Source of the DNA: an uncultured Atopobiaceae bacterium | GTDB taxonomy: Bacteria; Actinomycetota; Coriobacteriia; Coriobacteriales; Atopobiaceae | Assembly: GCA_947625405.1 (NCBI GenBank) | Contig: CANQOF010000009.1 | Span: 1 to 64,000, forward strand | DNA length: 64,000 nt | Direction of reading: 5' to 3' | Part shown: in pieces, positions 33,433 through 42,145 of the stretch | Position numbering within the stretch: position 1 is the stretch's first letter | Layout of the letters: every line of letters starts with the position of its first letter | Translations under genes and position numbers: made by a program | The notes under the pieces: generated by a model | What the model saw: the letters and a program-made list of their open reading frames with translations, nothing else | Told to the model about the DNA's origin: nothing | Databases searched by the model: none

Positions 33433-34993
33433 GGCTCACCTCACCCTTCCCCATGGGAGCCAAAAGGCCCGCCTCGCGCATGAGTCGCTCGGCGTGGAGG
33501 GCGTCGTTTTCGATCGGGATGCTCCTCCCCTTGGCGTAGATGGCGTTCTCGCGCCCCTTCCCGAGGAGGCAGAGCACCACCTCGCGGCCGCCGCGCCACT
33601 CGGCAAGCGCGAGGTCAAAGGCCTCGTCCACGGCTCTTTCGCGGTCGGGGACCTGCTCCGCGGCCACGCCGGGCCGCACGTGCTCGGCGATGCGCGCCAC
33701 GAGCTCGGCGGGATCCTCCTCGCCCGGGTCGTCGCTCGTGAGGAAGACGATGTCGGAGTGCGCGGAGGCGATCGCGGGCAGGTCGTGATATCGGTCGAGC
33801 GCCTTGCCGCCGGACACCCCGAAGACGCTCACCACGAAAGCGCCGGGCCACGCGTTCTCCACCGTCTCGAAGAACTGCTGGTAGGAGAGGTCGTTATGCG
33901 CGTAATCCACGATGGCTTGGAAACGACCGTCCGCCGACGTGAAGCGCTCCATGCGCCCCGGCACCGTGGCGTGGGCGAGCGCGCCGGCGGCCATATCCGC
34001 CGAAACGCCGATCCCCTCGGCCATCGCCATCGCCATGAGCGCGTTCGTCACGTTGAAAGCCCCGTCGAGCGCGAGCTGCACGTCCACTTCGCCCTCGGGC
34101 GTGTGCGCGGTGAACGCGACGCCGCGGCTCGTGTGGGAGATCTCAGTGGCGAGGAAGTCCGGCGAGGGGAGGTCCGGCGCCTCCTCCCGCGCGACGGTGA
34201 CGCGCGGGATATGCGCGGAAGCCTCGAGGATCCGCGCGATCTCGGGCGTGTCGAGATTCACGACCGCGCGCGCCGCGTTTTCGAAGATCCGCAGCTTGGA
34301 GGCAAAGTAATCCTCGAAGTTCGGATGCTCGATGGGGGAGATGTGGTCGTTGCCGATGTTCAGGAATCCGGCTACGGCAAAGCGAAGGCCGAGCGTGCGG
34401 TCGTACTTCAGCCCTTGGCTGGACACTTCCATCACGCAAGAGCGCCGTCCCGCGGCGCGCGCGTTGGCAAGGTGGCGCCAGAGATCGGGGGCTTCGGGCG
34501 TGGTGTTCGCCGTCTCCTCCGTGGAGAGGCCATCGGTGATCTCGTGCGTGCCCATGAACGCGGGCTCTTCGCCCACGGCGCGCAGGATCTCCCGGAGGAA
34601 GTGCGCGGTGGTGGTCTTGCCCTTGGTGCCCGTGATGCCGAGGCACGCCACTTCGCGGTCGGGATGGCCCCAGGCCTCTGCCGAGGTGAGCGCCATCGCG
34701 CGCCGCACGTCGTTGACGATGAGGCGGGACGCGCACGCAGCCGCGGGCACCTGCGCGTCGAGCTCCTTCGCGAGCCCCTCCTCCGCCATCCACGCGACCG
34801 CACCCGCGGCGAGCGCCTGCTCAAGATAGACGGCCCTAAAGCGCTCGCCCTTGCAAATAAAGAGGTGCCCTGGCGCCGCAAAGCGGCTGTCGCAGTCGGC
34901 GCCGGAGATCTCGCGTTCAACGCCTCCGCTCGTCTCTCGCACGAGAAGTCCCTCGCGCTCGAGCAGCTCGCGAATTGTTCCCAAGGTGGCCAT
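33422..34993 (-). CDS. murE: MurE-type UDP-MurNAc-tripeptide ligase
   Basis: 523 residues, Mur ligase family: N-terminal MurE-like domain, central ATPase with GITGTKGKTTTAH (P-loop, about 107-119), carbamylated-Lys region, C-terminal ligase domain. It adds the third residue of the peptidoglycan stem peptide. Where diaminopimelate enzymes have DNPR, this one reads TSDDPGEEDP, so L-Lys or another diamino acid is more likely than meso-DAP. ATG 34993 is chosen; the upstream in-frame extension covers the promoter. Two helical-repeat genes follow in overlap. Confidence 0.9.
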   Translation of the reverse strand: MATLGTIRELLEREGLLVRETSGGVEREISGADCDSRFAAPGHLFICKGERFRAVYLEQALAAGAVAWMAEEGLAKELDAQVPAAACASRLIVNDVRRAMALTSAEAWGHPDREVACLGITGTKGKTTTAHFLREILRAVGEEPAFMGTHEITDGLSTEETANTTPEAPDLWRHLANARAAGRRSCVMEVSSQGLKYDRTLGLRFAVAGFLNIGNDHISPIEHPNFEDYFASKLRIFENAARAVVNLDTPEIARILEASAHIPRVTVAREEAPDLPSPDFLATEISHTSRGVAFTAHTPEGEVDVQLALDGAFNVTNALMAMAMAEGIGVSADMAAGALAHATVPGRMERFTSADGRFQAIVDYAHNDLSYQQFFETVENAWPGAFVVSVFGVSGGKALDRYHDLPAIASAHSDIVFLTSDDPGEEDPAELVARIAEHVRPGVAAEQVPDRERAVDEAFDLALAEWRGGREVVLCLLGKGRENAIYAKGRSIPIENDALHAERLMREAGLLAPMGKGEVSHGI

Positions 34994-35102
34994 GGCGAAG
35001 AGTATAGCGTCGCCGTCTCGCGCCCATGGATTGCCCATGTATCGCTATTGCGGCGCGTACCTGCGAAAACGTGAGCGTGCTACACTGTGGCTCCCACAAT
35101 CC

Positions 35103-35178
35103 GGGCGATTGGCGCAACGGCTAGCGCAGGTGCTTTACACGCACAAGGCTGGGGGTTCGAGTCCCTCATCGCCCACCA
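35103..35178 (+). tRNA. tRNA-Val (UAC)
   Basis: 76 nt with CCA encoded. The acceptor GGGCGAT pairs with ATCGCCC, the anticodon loop TTTACAC gives UAC, and the T-arm is GGGGG-TTCGAGT-CCCTC with one wobble. TACACT lies 17 bp upstream as a possible -10. Confidence 0.95.
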
Positions 35179-35187
35179 TGTAAGAAA

Positions 35188-35211
35188 GCCAGCCCCTTGG
35201 GCTGGCTTTTT
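35188..35211 (+). terminator. Terminator of tRNA-Val
   Basis: GCCAGCCC-CTT-GGGCTGGC followed by TTTTT, 9 nt after the tRNA end. Confidence 0.9.
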
Positions 35212-35214
35212 ACG

Positions 35215-35346
35215 TGGTAGGCGATGAGGGACTCGAACCCGTAGAGCACGAGGAGCCCTTGTGGCTCCTCGCGGAGTGAGCGCGTGGTTTTCGCGCGAGC
35301 TCAGTGGAAATGCGAAGCATTTCCACGTCGAGTCCCTCATCGCCCA
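35215..35346 (+). repeat. tRNA-Val-associated palindromic element
   Basis: The left arm 35215-35238 is the reverse complement of the last 24 bases of tRNA-Val (23 match). The right arm 35328-35346 is a direct copy of TCGAGTCCCTCATCGCCCA. The arms form a 17-bp perfect stem. Inside are GAGGAGCC-CTTGT-GGCTCCTC (35250-35270), GAGCGCGTGGTTTTCGCGCG (35279-35298) and GGAAATGC-GAA-GCATTTCC (35306-35324). The inner sequence closely matches the element beside tRNA-Glu, although the arms differ to fit each tRNA. Confidence 0.78.
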
Positions 35347-35358
35347 TCAACGCATGCA

Positions 35359-35382
35359 ACCGGCCCAAAGGGCCGGTTTTTT
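35359..35382 (+). terminator. Second terminator after the tRNA-Val element
   Basis: ACCGGCCC-AAA-GGGCCGGT followed by TTTTT, just beyond the palindromic element. Two full terminators thus bracket the element. Confidence 0.88.
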
Positions 35383-35466
35383 GCTGCCCTTAGGCATCGA
35401 ATGCCTTCCCATACCCTCTTGCTACGATAGGCGTGGACGATAATGCGGCGAGGAAAGGCGGGGCGC

Positions 35467-37056
35467 ATGGCGGATCGGCGACCGATCGGCATCTTCGATT
35501 CCGGGATCGGCGGCCTCACGGTCGCGCGCGCCATCGCCTCCGAGCTTCCCGGCGAATCGATGGTCTACCTTGGCGATACGCTGCGCTGCCCCTATGGCCC
35601 AAGGCCCCAGGACGAGGTGCGCGGCTTCGTGCGCCAGATCGTGGCGTGGTTTGCCGAGCGTGACGTGAAGCTCCTCGTGATCGCCTGCAACACCGCCACC
35701 GCGGCCGGACTCGACCTCGCGCAGAGGTCGCTCCCAATCCCCGTGCTCGGCGTCATCGTGCCCGGGGCGCGCGCCGTCGTGCAGGAGACGCACTCGCGAC
35801 GCGTGGGCGTGCTCGCCACGCAGGGCACCTGCTCGTCGGGGAGCTATCCCGCGGCCATCCGCGCGCTCGACGCGGGCGTGCAGGTGTGGCAGGCGCCGTC
35901 TGCGCGCGGCGTGGAGGTGGTGGAGCGCCACCTTTCCTCGCCCGCGGCCATGGGCAAGGATTGGATGAGCGATCGCGAGGCCTTCGACACGCCGGAGGTG
36001 CGCGCCATCGCCGAGGAGGACACCGCGCCCCTGCGCGGCCATGGCATCGACGCCGTCATCCTTGGGTGCACGCACTTTCCGCTGCTTGCGCGCGAGTATC
36101 GCCGCGCGCTCGGCCCGGAGGTGCGCGTGGTGTCCTCGGCTGAGGAGACGGCGCGCGAGGTGCGAGCGTACCTCGAGCGCGCGGGCGCGCTTGCGCGGCC
36201 CCTGCCCGTCGAAGGCGAGGAAGTCGAGAGCGCGCAGGATCCCACCGCGCATCCCACCTACCACTTCGCCACCACATCGCCCGAGCTCGGGGCCTTTGCC
36301 GTCGCGGGAGAGTACGTGTTCGGCCGACGCCTGAAGGCGGTGGAGCGCGTCGACGTGGCCACGCTCGAGGCGCTTGGCGAGGCGTTCAAGGCGCAAGAGG
36401 CGCGCGAAGCCGAGTCCGAGGCGGGTGCCAACACGTCGAAGCGCGTGGTCGTGGCCACGGGAAACCCGCATAAGCTGCGCGAGATCGGCGAGATCCTCGC
36501 GCCCGCGCTTCCCGGCGTGGAGTTCGTGAGCGTGAGGGAGCTCGGCGACTTCCCCGAGCCCGAGGAGGATGGCGAGACGTTCATCGAGAACGCCCTCATC
36601 AAGGCGCGCGCGGCCGCCGAGGAGACGGGCCTTCCCGCGGTGGCCGACGATTCGGGCCTCGACGTCGACGCGCTGGGCGGCGAGCCCGGCGTGCGCTCGG
36701 CGCGCTGGGCGGGCGTCCATGGCGACGACCTCGCGAACAACGAGAAGCTCATGGCGCGCATGGCCGAGGTGCCCGAGGAGGCGCGCACGGCCCGCTTCCG
36801 CTCGGCGGTCTGCCTCGTGACTCCCGAGGGCGAGGAAGTGGTGGCCGAGGGCGCGTGCGAGGGCATGGTGGGCTACGAGCCGCGCGGCACGGGCGGCTTT
36901 GGCTACGACCCGCTCTTCTGGCCGGCCGATACCCCCGGCCAGACGATGGCCGAACTCACGCCCGAGCAGAAGAACGCCATCTCACACCGATTTCACGCGC
37001 TCTCCGCGCTCGCGGAAAAGCTCCGGAGCCGTACGCTGGGCTCGTCTACGACCTAG
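35467..37056 (+). CDS. murI: Fused glutamate racemase - XTP/dITP pyrophosphatase
   Basis: 529 residues with two enzymes in one chain. Residues about 5-265 are glutamate racemase: IGIFDSGIGGLTV, catalytic Cys in IACNTATAAG and LGCTHFPLL; it makes D-Glu for peptidoglycan. After a Glu/Ala-rich linker, residues about 325-525 are a RdgB/HAM1 inosine-triphosphate pyrophosphatase: VVATGNPHKLREI, TFIENALIKARAA, ADDSGLDVDALGG, GFGYDPLF. Both sets of motifs look intact. There is no stop or frameshift at the junction. A rare but known type of gene fusion; nagB follows 42 bp later. Confidence 0.92.
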   Translation: MADRRPIGIFDSGIGGLTVARAIASELPGESMVYLGDTLRCPYGPRPQDEVRGFVRQIVAWFAERDVKLLVIACNTATAAGLDLAQRSLPIPVLGVIVPGARAVVQETHSRRVGVLATQGTCSSGSYPAAIRALDAGVQVWQAPSARGVEVVERHLSSPAAMGKDWMSDREAFDTPEVRAIAEEDTAPLRGHGIDAVILGCTHFPLLAREYRRALGPEVRVVSSAEETAREVRAYLERAGALARPLPVEGEEVESAQDPTAHPTYHFATTSPELGAFAVAGEYVFGRRLKAVERVDVATLEALGEAFKAQEAREAESEAGANTSKRVVVATGNPHKLREIGEILAPALPGVEFVSVRELGDFPEPEEDGETFIENALIKARAAAEETGLPAVADDSGLDVDALGGEPGVRSARWAGVHGDDLANNEKLMARMAEVPEEARTARFRSAVCLVTPEGEEVVAEGACEGMVGYEPRGTGGFGYDPLFWPADTPGQTMAELTPEQKNAISHRFHALSALAEKLRSRTLGSSTT

Positions 37057-37098
37057 CGTCGCCTCGTGGGCACGGCGACGCGCCCCGAGGGAGGCAGC

Positions 37099-37824
37099 AT
37101 GAAGGTCATCCGCACGCGCGACTACGACGACATGAGCCGCAAGACCGCCAACATCATTTCGGCGCAGGTGATCTTGAAGCCAAACTGCACGCTCGGCCTC
37201 GCCACGGGCACCACGCCGATTGGCGCCTACGAGCAGCTCATCAAGTGGTACGAAAAGGGCGACGTGACGTTTGCCGAGGTATCCACCTATAACCTCGACG
37301 AATATCGCGGCCTCACGGCCAAGAACCCGCAGAGCTATCGCTATTTCATGAACCACACGTTCTTCGACCACATCGACATCGACCTCGCGAACACGCACGT
37401 GCCCGAGGGCGCGAACCTCGACGCCGAGATCGCGTGCCGCGAATACGACGAGCTCGTGCGCAAGGCGGGACACCTCGACCTCCAGCTCCTCGGTCTCGGG
37501 CGCAACGGCCACATCGGCTTCAACGAGCCGGGCGAGAGCTTCTCGAAGGGCTGCCAGTGCGTGGACCTCACGGAGTCGACGATCCAGGCGAACGCGCGCC
37601 TCTTCGAAAACGAGGGCGAGGTGCCGCGCCAGGCCTACACGATGGGCGTGCAGACGATCATGCGCGCGAAGATGATCGTGATGGCGGTCTCGGGCGAGGA
37701 CAAGGCGCAGGCCGTCCGCGACATGATCAAGGGGCCCGTGACGCCGCACTGCACTGCCTCCATCCTGCAGCTCCACACGAACTGCGTCGTGGTGGCCGAC
37801 GAGGCGGCACTCTCGCTCTGCTAG
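37099..37824 (+). CDS. nagB: Glucosamine-6-phosphate deaminase
   Basis: 241 residues. LGLATGTTPIGAY (phosphate loop, about 33-45), TYNLDEYRGL and GLGRNGHIGFNEPG with the catalytic Asp/His/Glu set. It converts glucosamine-6-P to fructose-6-P and ammonia, linking amino sugars to glycolysis. GAGGGAGG precedes the ATG. The stop overlaps that of convergent ispE by 4 bases. Confidence 0.94.
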   Translation: MKVIRTRDYDDMSRKTANIISAQVILKPNCTLGLATGTTPIGAYEQLIKWYEKGDVTFAEVSTYNLDEYRGLTAKNPQSYRYFMNHTFFDHIDIDLANTHVPEGANLDAEIACREYDELVRKAGHLDLQLLGLGRNGHIGFNEPGESFSKGCQCVDLTESTIQANARLFENEGEVPRQAYTMGVQTIMRAKMIVMAVSGEDKAQAVRDMIKGPVTPHCTASILQLHTNCVVVADEAALSLC

Positions 37825-38720
37825 TTCGAGACGATGGACGTGGCGAGGGCCCAGTGGCCCTCGCGCTCGGCCGCGGAGGCGATGCGCGCCGCCGCGGCCT
37901 TCGAATCCGTGAGCGCGAAGCACGCGCTGCCGGAGCCGCTGAGGAGGGCCCCGAGCACGCCCTTCCGCGCGCGAATCCACGCGAGCACGCGGCGTAGCTC
38001 GGGCTTGAGCGAGCACGCGGCGGGCTCGAGGTCGTTGGCGAGAGCGGCGCCGATGGCGCGCGGGTCGTTCGCCTCGAGCGCGTCGACCATGGCATCCACG
38101 TGCGCCGCAACGCCGCCGAGCTCGTCGAAGGCGTGGTAGCACGCGGGAGTGGGCACGCCGGGCCCCGCGGGCCTCACGAGCACCACGGCGAGCTCGGGGC
38201 AGGGGAGCGCGCGAACGAATTCGTCGCCGCGCCCTTCGAGAAGCGCCACGTGTGGCCCGAGGAAGAACGGCACGTCGGCGCCGAGGCTCTGCGCCACCTC
38301 CCGCACGCGCGAGCCGTGCGCGTCCTCGCCCCAGAGCGCGCAGAGGGCGGAAAGCGTCGTCGCCGCGTCGGAGGATCCGCCGCCGAGCCCCGCCTCCGCG
38401 GGAATGCGTTTCTCGAGCTCAATGGCCACGTTCGGCGCGTGCCCCCGCGCGTTTGCGAGGGCGAGCGCCGCGCGCCTCGCGAGGTTCGCCTCGCGGGGAA
38501 TGCTCGAGCGCGTCTTTGGCGCCGTGGCCGTGCTCCATTCGCAGGAAAACGAGAACGCGTCCGCCTCGCGCACCCGCACCTCGTCCGCGAGGGCGAGCGC
38601 CGCCATGACGGTCCTCACCTTGTGGTAGCCATGCGCGTCCACGCCGCGTTCCACGGCGAGCGCGAGATTGACCTTTGCCGGCGCGTGCCGCACGACCAGG
38701 GGGCCGCGCTCCAGGGACAT
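37821..38720 (-). CDS. ispE: 4-diphosphocytidyl-2-C-methyl-D-erythritol kinase
   Basis: 299 residues, GHMP kinase family. The N-terminal APAKVNLALAV, the ATP loop AEAGLGGGSSDAATTLSAL (about 109-127) and the C-terminal LSGSGSACFAL are all present. It is a step in the non-mevalonate isoprenoid pathway. It lies directly behind veg, an arrangement shared with Bacillus. The long Ala-rich C-terminus is normal for GC-rich relatives. Confidence 0.92.
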   Translation of the reverse strand: MSLERGPLVVRHAPAKVNLALAVERGVDAHGYHKVRTVMAALALADEVRVREADAFSFSCEWSTATAPKTRSSIPREANLARRAALALANARGHAPNVAIELEKRIPAEAGLGGGSSDAATTLSALCALWGEDAHGSRVREVAQSLGADVPFFLGPHVALLEGRGDEFVRALPCPELAVVLVRPAGPGVPTPACYHAFDELGGVAAHVDAMVDALEANDPRAIGAALANDLEPAACSLKPELRRVLAWIRARKGVLGALLSGSGSACFALTDSKAAAARIASAAEREGHWALATSIVSN

Positions 38721-38727
38721 GTTCGGG

Positions 38728-39018
38728 CTACTCCGAGGCAGGCTCTGAGAGCAGCGGCTCGCCCGTCTCGGGATCCGTGAGCTCGACGGTGCCGGTGAGC
38801 ACGTCCACGTATTGGTAGGACTGGCGCGCCTTGCGGCCGCGGCCCTCCTCCACCTCCACCACGAAGAGCGACGGATGCGCCTCGAGGATCGACCCGTTGC
38901 GCTCGATCATGCGCGAGCGTCCGAGGTTCGCCTTCACGAACACCTTCGCGCCGATGCGCGAGGCGAGCTCGTCGCGGATCTCGGCGATGCGATTGACGGA
39001 GTTGGCCTCGATCTCCAT
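38728..39018 (-). CDS. veg: Veg family protein
   Basis: 96 residues. Matches Bacillus Veg over its length: IAEIRDELASRIGAKVFVKA, then GRSRMIERNGSILEAHPSLF and SYQYVDVLTGTVEL. Veg proteins are small SH3-like factors linked to biofilm control. The start at ATG 39018 fits the family length. It ends 7 bp before the ispE start. Confidence 0.88.
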   Translation of the reverse strand: MEIEANSVNRIAEIRDELASRIGAKVFVKANLGRSRMIERNGSILEAHPSLFVVEVEEGRGRKARQSYQYVDVLTGTVELTDPETGEPLLSEPASE

Positions 39019-39106
39019 GCTGCTCCCGTCGTTTGGAGGTGGGTTCGAAGCTCCCATTTTACGGCACGCGCCCGCCGTGCCGCGGCATGACGGGCGCGTT
39101 CACGCG

Positions 39107-40441
39107 TTAATCAACGTGGACGATGAGGGGGGCGCCGCCGGAAGCGACGACGCCGTCAACCACCCGCACCTCGGAGCCGTCGATGAGGTTCTCGTAGAAG
39201 CCGTCGGCGAGCACCTGGCTCTGAGGGCCCTCGGGCATGGGCTCCGTGAGCGAGACCTCCGTAGGCGTGCCGTCGAGCGAGAGCACCGCCACCGTCCGGC
39301 CACGAGCGCCATCGCGCACGAGCACGCAGGCGTCGTCGGCGTCCTTAGCCCAGCCGCGATAGAAGTCCGCATCGCCGAGCACGTCGTGCTGGATCTTCGA
39401 GAGCCGCTTCATGAGCGGCGAGAGGTCCACGCACATGCTCCAATTCACGGGGTTGTGGTCGAAGATCGGCGTGCGCTCGGGCGTGCCCACCTCCTGGCCC
39501 TCGTAGATCATCGTCGTGCCCTTGAGGAAGTAGATGAGCGCGGTGAGGTTCGAGAGGTCGAACGCCGGCTTGCCTTCGCGCTGCGCGATGACGGACGCGA
39601 TCCTCGGCGTGTCGTGGTTCTCGAGGTAGCGGAGCTTGTTGTAGTTCGCGGGGTAGGCGGCCTCCTGGAAGTCCACGAGGTCGAGGTAGTGCGAGAGCGC
39701 GATCCTACCCGCGAGGTAGTCGTCGAAGGCGGACTGCACGTCGTAGGAGTACTCGATGTCGAAGGCCTCGAAGTCCTCGGTGTCGGTTGCCGAATAGAAC
39801 CCGAGCCGTCGCGCGGTCTCGCCGAAGCCGCGGTGCACGGTCTCCGCGAGCCAGATGAAGCCGGGATGCACCGTCTCCACCGCCTCGCGCGCCCGCTTCC
39901 AGAACTCCACCGGCACGAACGACGCCACGTCGCAGCGGAATCCGTCGACGAGCTTCGCCCACTCCACGAGAGTCCCGATCTGGTAGTCCCAGAGCTCGCG
40001 CTTCGAGTAGTCGAGGTCGATGACGTCGGCCCAATCGCCCATCTTGTTGCCGGGCTCGCCGTGCTCGTCCTTGTAGAACCACTCGGGGTGGCGCTCGAAG
40101 AGCACGGAATCGGGCGACGTGTGGTTGTAGACGATGTCCATCATCACCTTGAGCCCGCGTTCGTGCGCGCAGGCCACAAGGTGCTCGAAGTCCTCGCGGC
40201 TTCCGAACTCCGGATTCACCGCGCGGTAGTCGCGGATCGCGTAGGGGCTCCCGAGCGAGCCCTTGCGCCCCTTCACGCCGGTGGGGTGGATGGCCTGGAG
40301 CCAGACGATGTCGCATCCGAGGTCGGCGATGCGATCAAGGTCGCGCTCGAAGGCCTCGAACGTGCCCTCGTCGGTGTGGTTGCGGATAAACGCGGAATAA
40401 ATCACTTGGTTCTGGAGGGCGGGATCGGTGGTGAGCGCCAT
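39107..40441 (-). CDS. GH13 alpha-amylase family glycosidase
   Basis: 444 residues, no signal peptide, so cytoplasmic. The four GH13 regions are visible: DIVYNH (about 100), GFRCDVASF with the nucleophile Asp, WLAETV with the acid Glu, and LENHDTPR with the third Asp. The short C-terminal beta domain ends VIVHVD-like. It cleaves or rearranges alpha-glucans taken up by the divergent maltodextrin transporter operon; exact specificity (maltogenic amylase, trehalose- or sucrose-type) cannot be read. Confidence 0.87.
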   Translation of the reverse strand: MALTTDPALQNQVIYSAFIRNHTDEGTFEAFERDLDRIADLGCDIVWLQAIHPTGVKGRKGSLGSPYAIRDYRAVNPEFGSREDFEHLVACAHERGLKVMMDIVYNHTSPDSVLFERHPEWFYKDEHGEPGNKMGDWADVIDLDYSKRELWDYQIGTLVEWAKLVDGFRCDVASFVPVEFWKRAREAVETVHPGFIWLAETVHRGFGETARRLGFYSATDTEDFEAFDIEYSYDVQSAFDDYLAGRIALSHYLDLVDFQEAAYPANYNKLRYLENHDTPRIASVIAQREGKPAFDLSNLTALIYFLKGTTMIYEGQEVGTPERTPIFDHNPVNWSMCVDLSPLMKRLSKIQHDVLGDADFYRGWAKDADDACVLVRDGARGRTVAVLSLDGTPTEVSLTEPMPEGPQSQVLADGFYENLIDGSEVRVVDGVVASGGAPLIVHVD

Positions 40442-40658
40442 GGTTTCTCCCTTGCTTAATCGGTGTGGAGGAGCGCGGAAATCGCACGTTCACCCGCGAT
40501 TCTGCGCCAAAGGGCGCCAGTTTCTTGCGGTCACTCAACAACCGAACTAAACCTTCAAATGCAAAGAGCAGGTCGGTCGCCGAATTGGGTCGACCCACTT
40601 GTACCTGATGGCATCGCTTTGGCGCTATCATCGGTCCCGAACGAGTGCCATCAAAACG

Positions 40659-40675
40659 TGCATCAAGATGATGCA
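40659..40675. promoter_or_regulatory. TGCATC-N5-GATGCA operator upstream of maltodextrin operon
   Basis: A perfect 6-bp inverted repeat with a 17-bp span, 19 bp before the start of the binding-protein gene, inside the 250-bp divergent region with the GH13 gene. The size and place suit a LacI-type sugar repressor. No LacI-family gene lies in this window. Confidence 0.5.
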
Positions 40676-40693
40676 ACGGAAAGGAGCGCGTGT

Positions 40694-42028
40694 ATGAGCA
40701 CCAAGCTTTCTCGTAGGGCGTTTTTGGGCGGTGCCGGCCTCCTCTCGCTCTCCCTTGCCGCTTGCGGCGGCAATAGCGGCAGCGAGAGCAGCGACAGCGG
40801 CGAGTCCTCTGGCAGCGAGAGCACTGCCTCCGGGCGCGTCTATTGGCTGAACTTCAAGCCCGAGATTGACGAGACCCTCCAGAGCCTCGCCAAGACCTAC
40901 AGCGACAGCAAGGGCGTTTCCGTGAAGGTCTTCACCGCCGCTTCCGGCGAGTATGAGTCGACCCTCACGTCCGAGATGGACAAGCCCGAGCCGCCCACCC
41001 TGTTCGTCATCGGCAACCAGGCCGCCGTGAAGTCGTGGGGCGATTTCGCCATCGACCTCACGGGCACCAAGATCGCCGAAGAGGGCTCGACCGACGACTT
41101 CAACCTCTACGACGATCAGGGCCGCATGGTCTCCCAGGGCTACTGCTATGAGTGCTTCGGCATCATCGCGAACCCCGATCTCGTCACCAAGGCCGGTGGC
41201 GACCTCGACACCATCCAGGGCTTCGACGCGCTGAAGACCCTCGCCGAGGACATCCACTCCAGGGCCTCCGAGCTCGGCTTCGACGCCTTCGCGCCCGCTG
41301 ACATGGATGACGGCAACAACTGGATCTACTCCGGCCACCTCGCGAACATCGACTACTTCTACGAGGCCAAGGCCGATCCCGATGCGTGGAAGGAGTGCCC
41401 GCCCACCATCACCGGCGACTACCTGCCGAACTACAAGAACCTGTTCGACCTCGTGACGAACAACGCCCCCGTCCCGCCGAGCGAGCTTGCCAGCGGCGGC
41501 CACGATCCCCAGACGCAGTTCGAAGACGGCAAGGTTGCCTTCATGCTCCAGGGCTCTTGGACCTATGACTCGGTCGCGGCGAAGATCCCCGAAGCCACGA
41601 TGATCCCGTACTACTGCGGCGTCGACGGCGAGGATAAGGCCGGCCTGAACAGCGGCACCGAGAACTGCTGGGCCGTCAATAGCCAGGTCTCCGAGGAAGA
41701 CCAGAACGCCACCATCGACTTCATGGTCTGGCTGGTCACCGATCCCGACGCCTCCAAGGAGCTCGTCGCGCAGCTCGGCTCCATGCCGTTCATCAACGCG
41801 CAGAAGGGCGACAACGGCTTCCTGAACGACGCCGAGACGCTGAACGCCGCCGATTGCTACACGATGGACTGGGACTTCAACTTCCAGCCGAACGTCAACG
41901 ACTATCGTGCCGCGCTCGTCTCCGCGCTCAACACCTATGACAAGGATCAGAACGATGCCAACTGGGAGGGCGTACGCACCGCCTTCGTCCAGGGCTGGGC
42001 TGATCAGTACCAGAAGGCCAACGGCTAA
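40694..42028 (+). CDS. malE: Maltodextrin-type ABC transporter substrate-binding lipoprotein
   Basis: 444 residues. Signal: KLSRRAFLGGAGLLSLSLAAC with lipidated Cys at about residue 22, then a Ser/Gly/Glu-rich linker. The twin arginine could mean Tat export. The mature part is an extracellular solute-binding protein of the MalE/UgpB class (YWLNFKPEID, FVIGNQAAV, FMLQGSWTYD, PDASKELVAQLGSMPF). It captures oligosaccharide outside the cell for the two permeases downstream. AAAGGAG precedes the ATG. Confidence 0.88.
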   Translation: MSTKLSRRAFLGGAGLLSLSLAACGGNSGSESSDSGESSGSESTASGRVYWLNFKPEIDETLQSLAKTYSDSKGVSVKVFTAASGEYESTLTSEMDKPEPPTLFVIGNQAAVKSWGDFAIDLTGTKIAEEGSTDDFNLYDDQGRMVSQGYCYECFGIIANPDLVTKAGGDLDTIQGFDALKTLAEDIHSRASELGFDAFAPADMDDGNNWIYSGHLANIDYFYEAKADPDAWKECPPTITGDYLPNYKNLFDLVTNNAPVPPSELASGGHDPQTQFEDGKVAFMLQGSWTYDSVAAKIPEATMIPYYCGVDGEDKAGLNSGTENCWAVNSQVSEEDQNATIDFMVWLVTDPDASKELVAQLGSMPFINAQKGDNGFLNDAETLNAADCYTMDWDFNFQPNVNDYRAALVSALNTYDKDQNDANWEGVRTAFVQGWADQYQKANG

Positions 42029-42067
42029 TCGCTGTCCTTTGGCCTTGTAATCTCGTAACGAGGAAGG

Positions 42068-42104
42068 AAGCCGGGGCGGTGCACACGACCGTCCCGGCTT
42101 TTTT
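42068..42104 (+). terminator. Intra-operon terminator/attenuator after malE
   Basis: AAGCCGGGGCGGT pairs with ACCGTCCCGGCTT (one wobble) and TTTTTT follows. Placed between binding-protein and permease genes, it should stop part of the transcripts so that the binding protein is made in excess. Confidence 0.8.
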
Positions 42105-42145
42105 CGTCAACCCATCGCACTGTCCTCAAGAAGAGAGGAGATGAA

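Noticed and set aside
35215-35346. Additional tRNA gene(s) at the antisense T-arm sequences
   Set aside because: Only the acceptor/T-arm part is present; no D-arm or anticodon arm can be formed.
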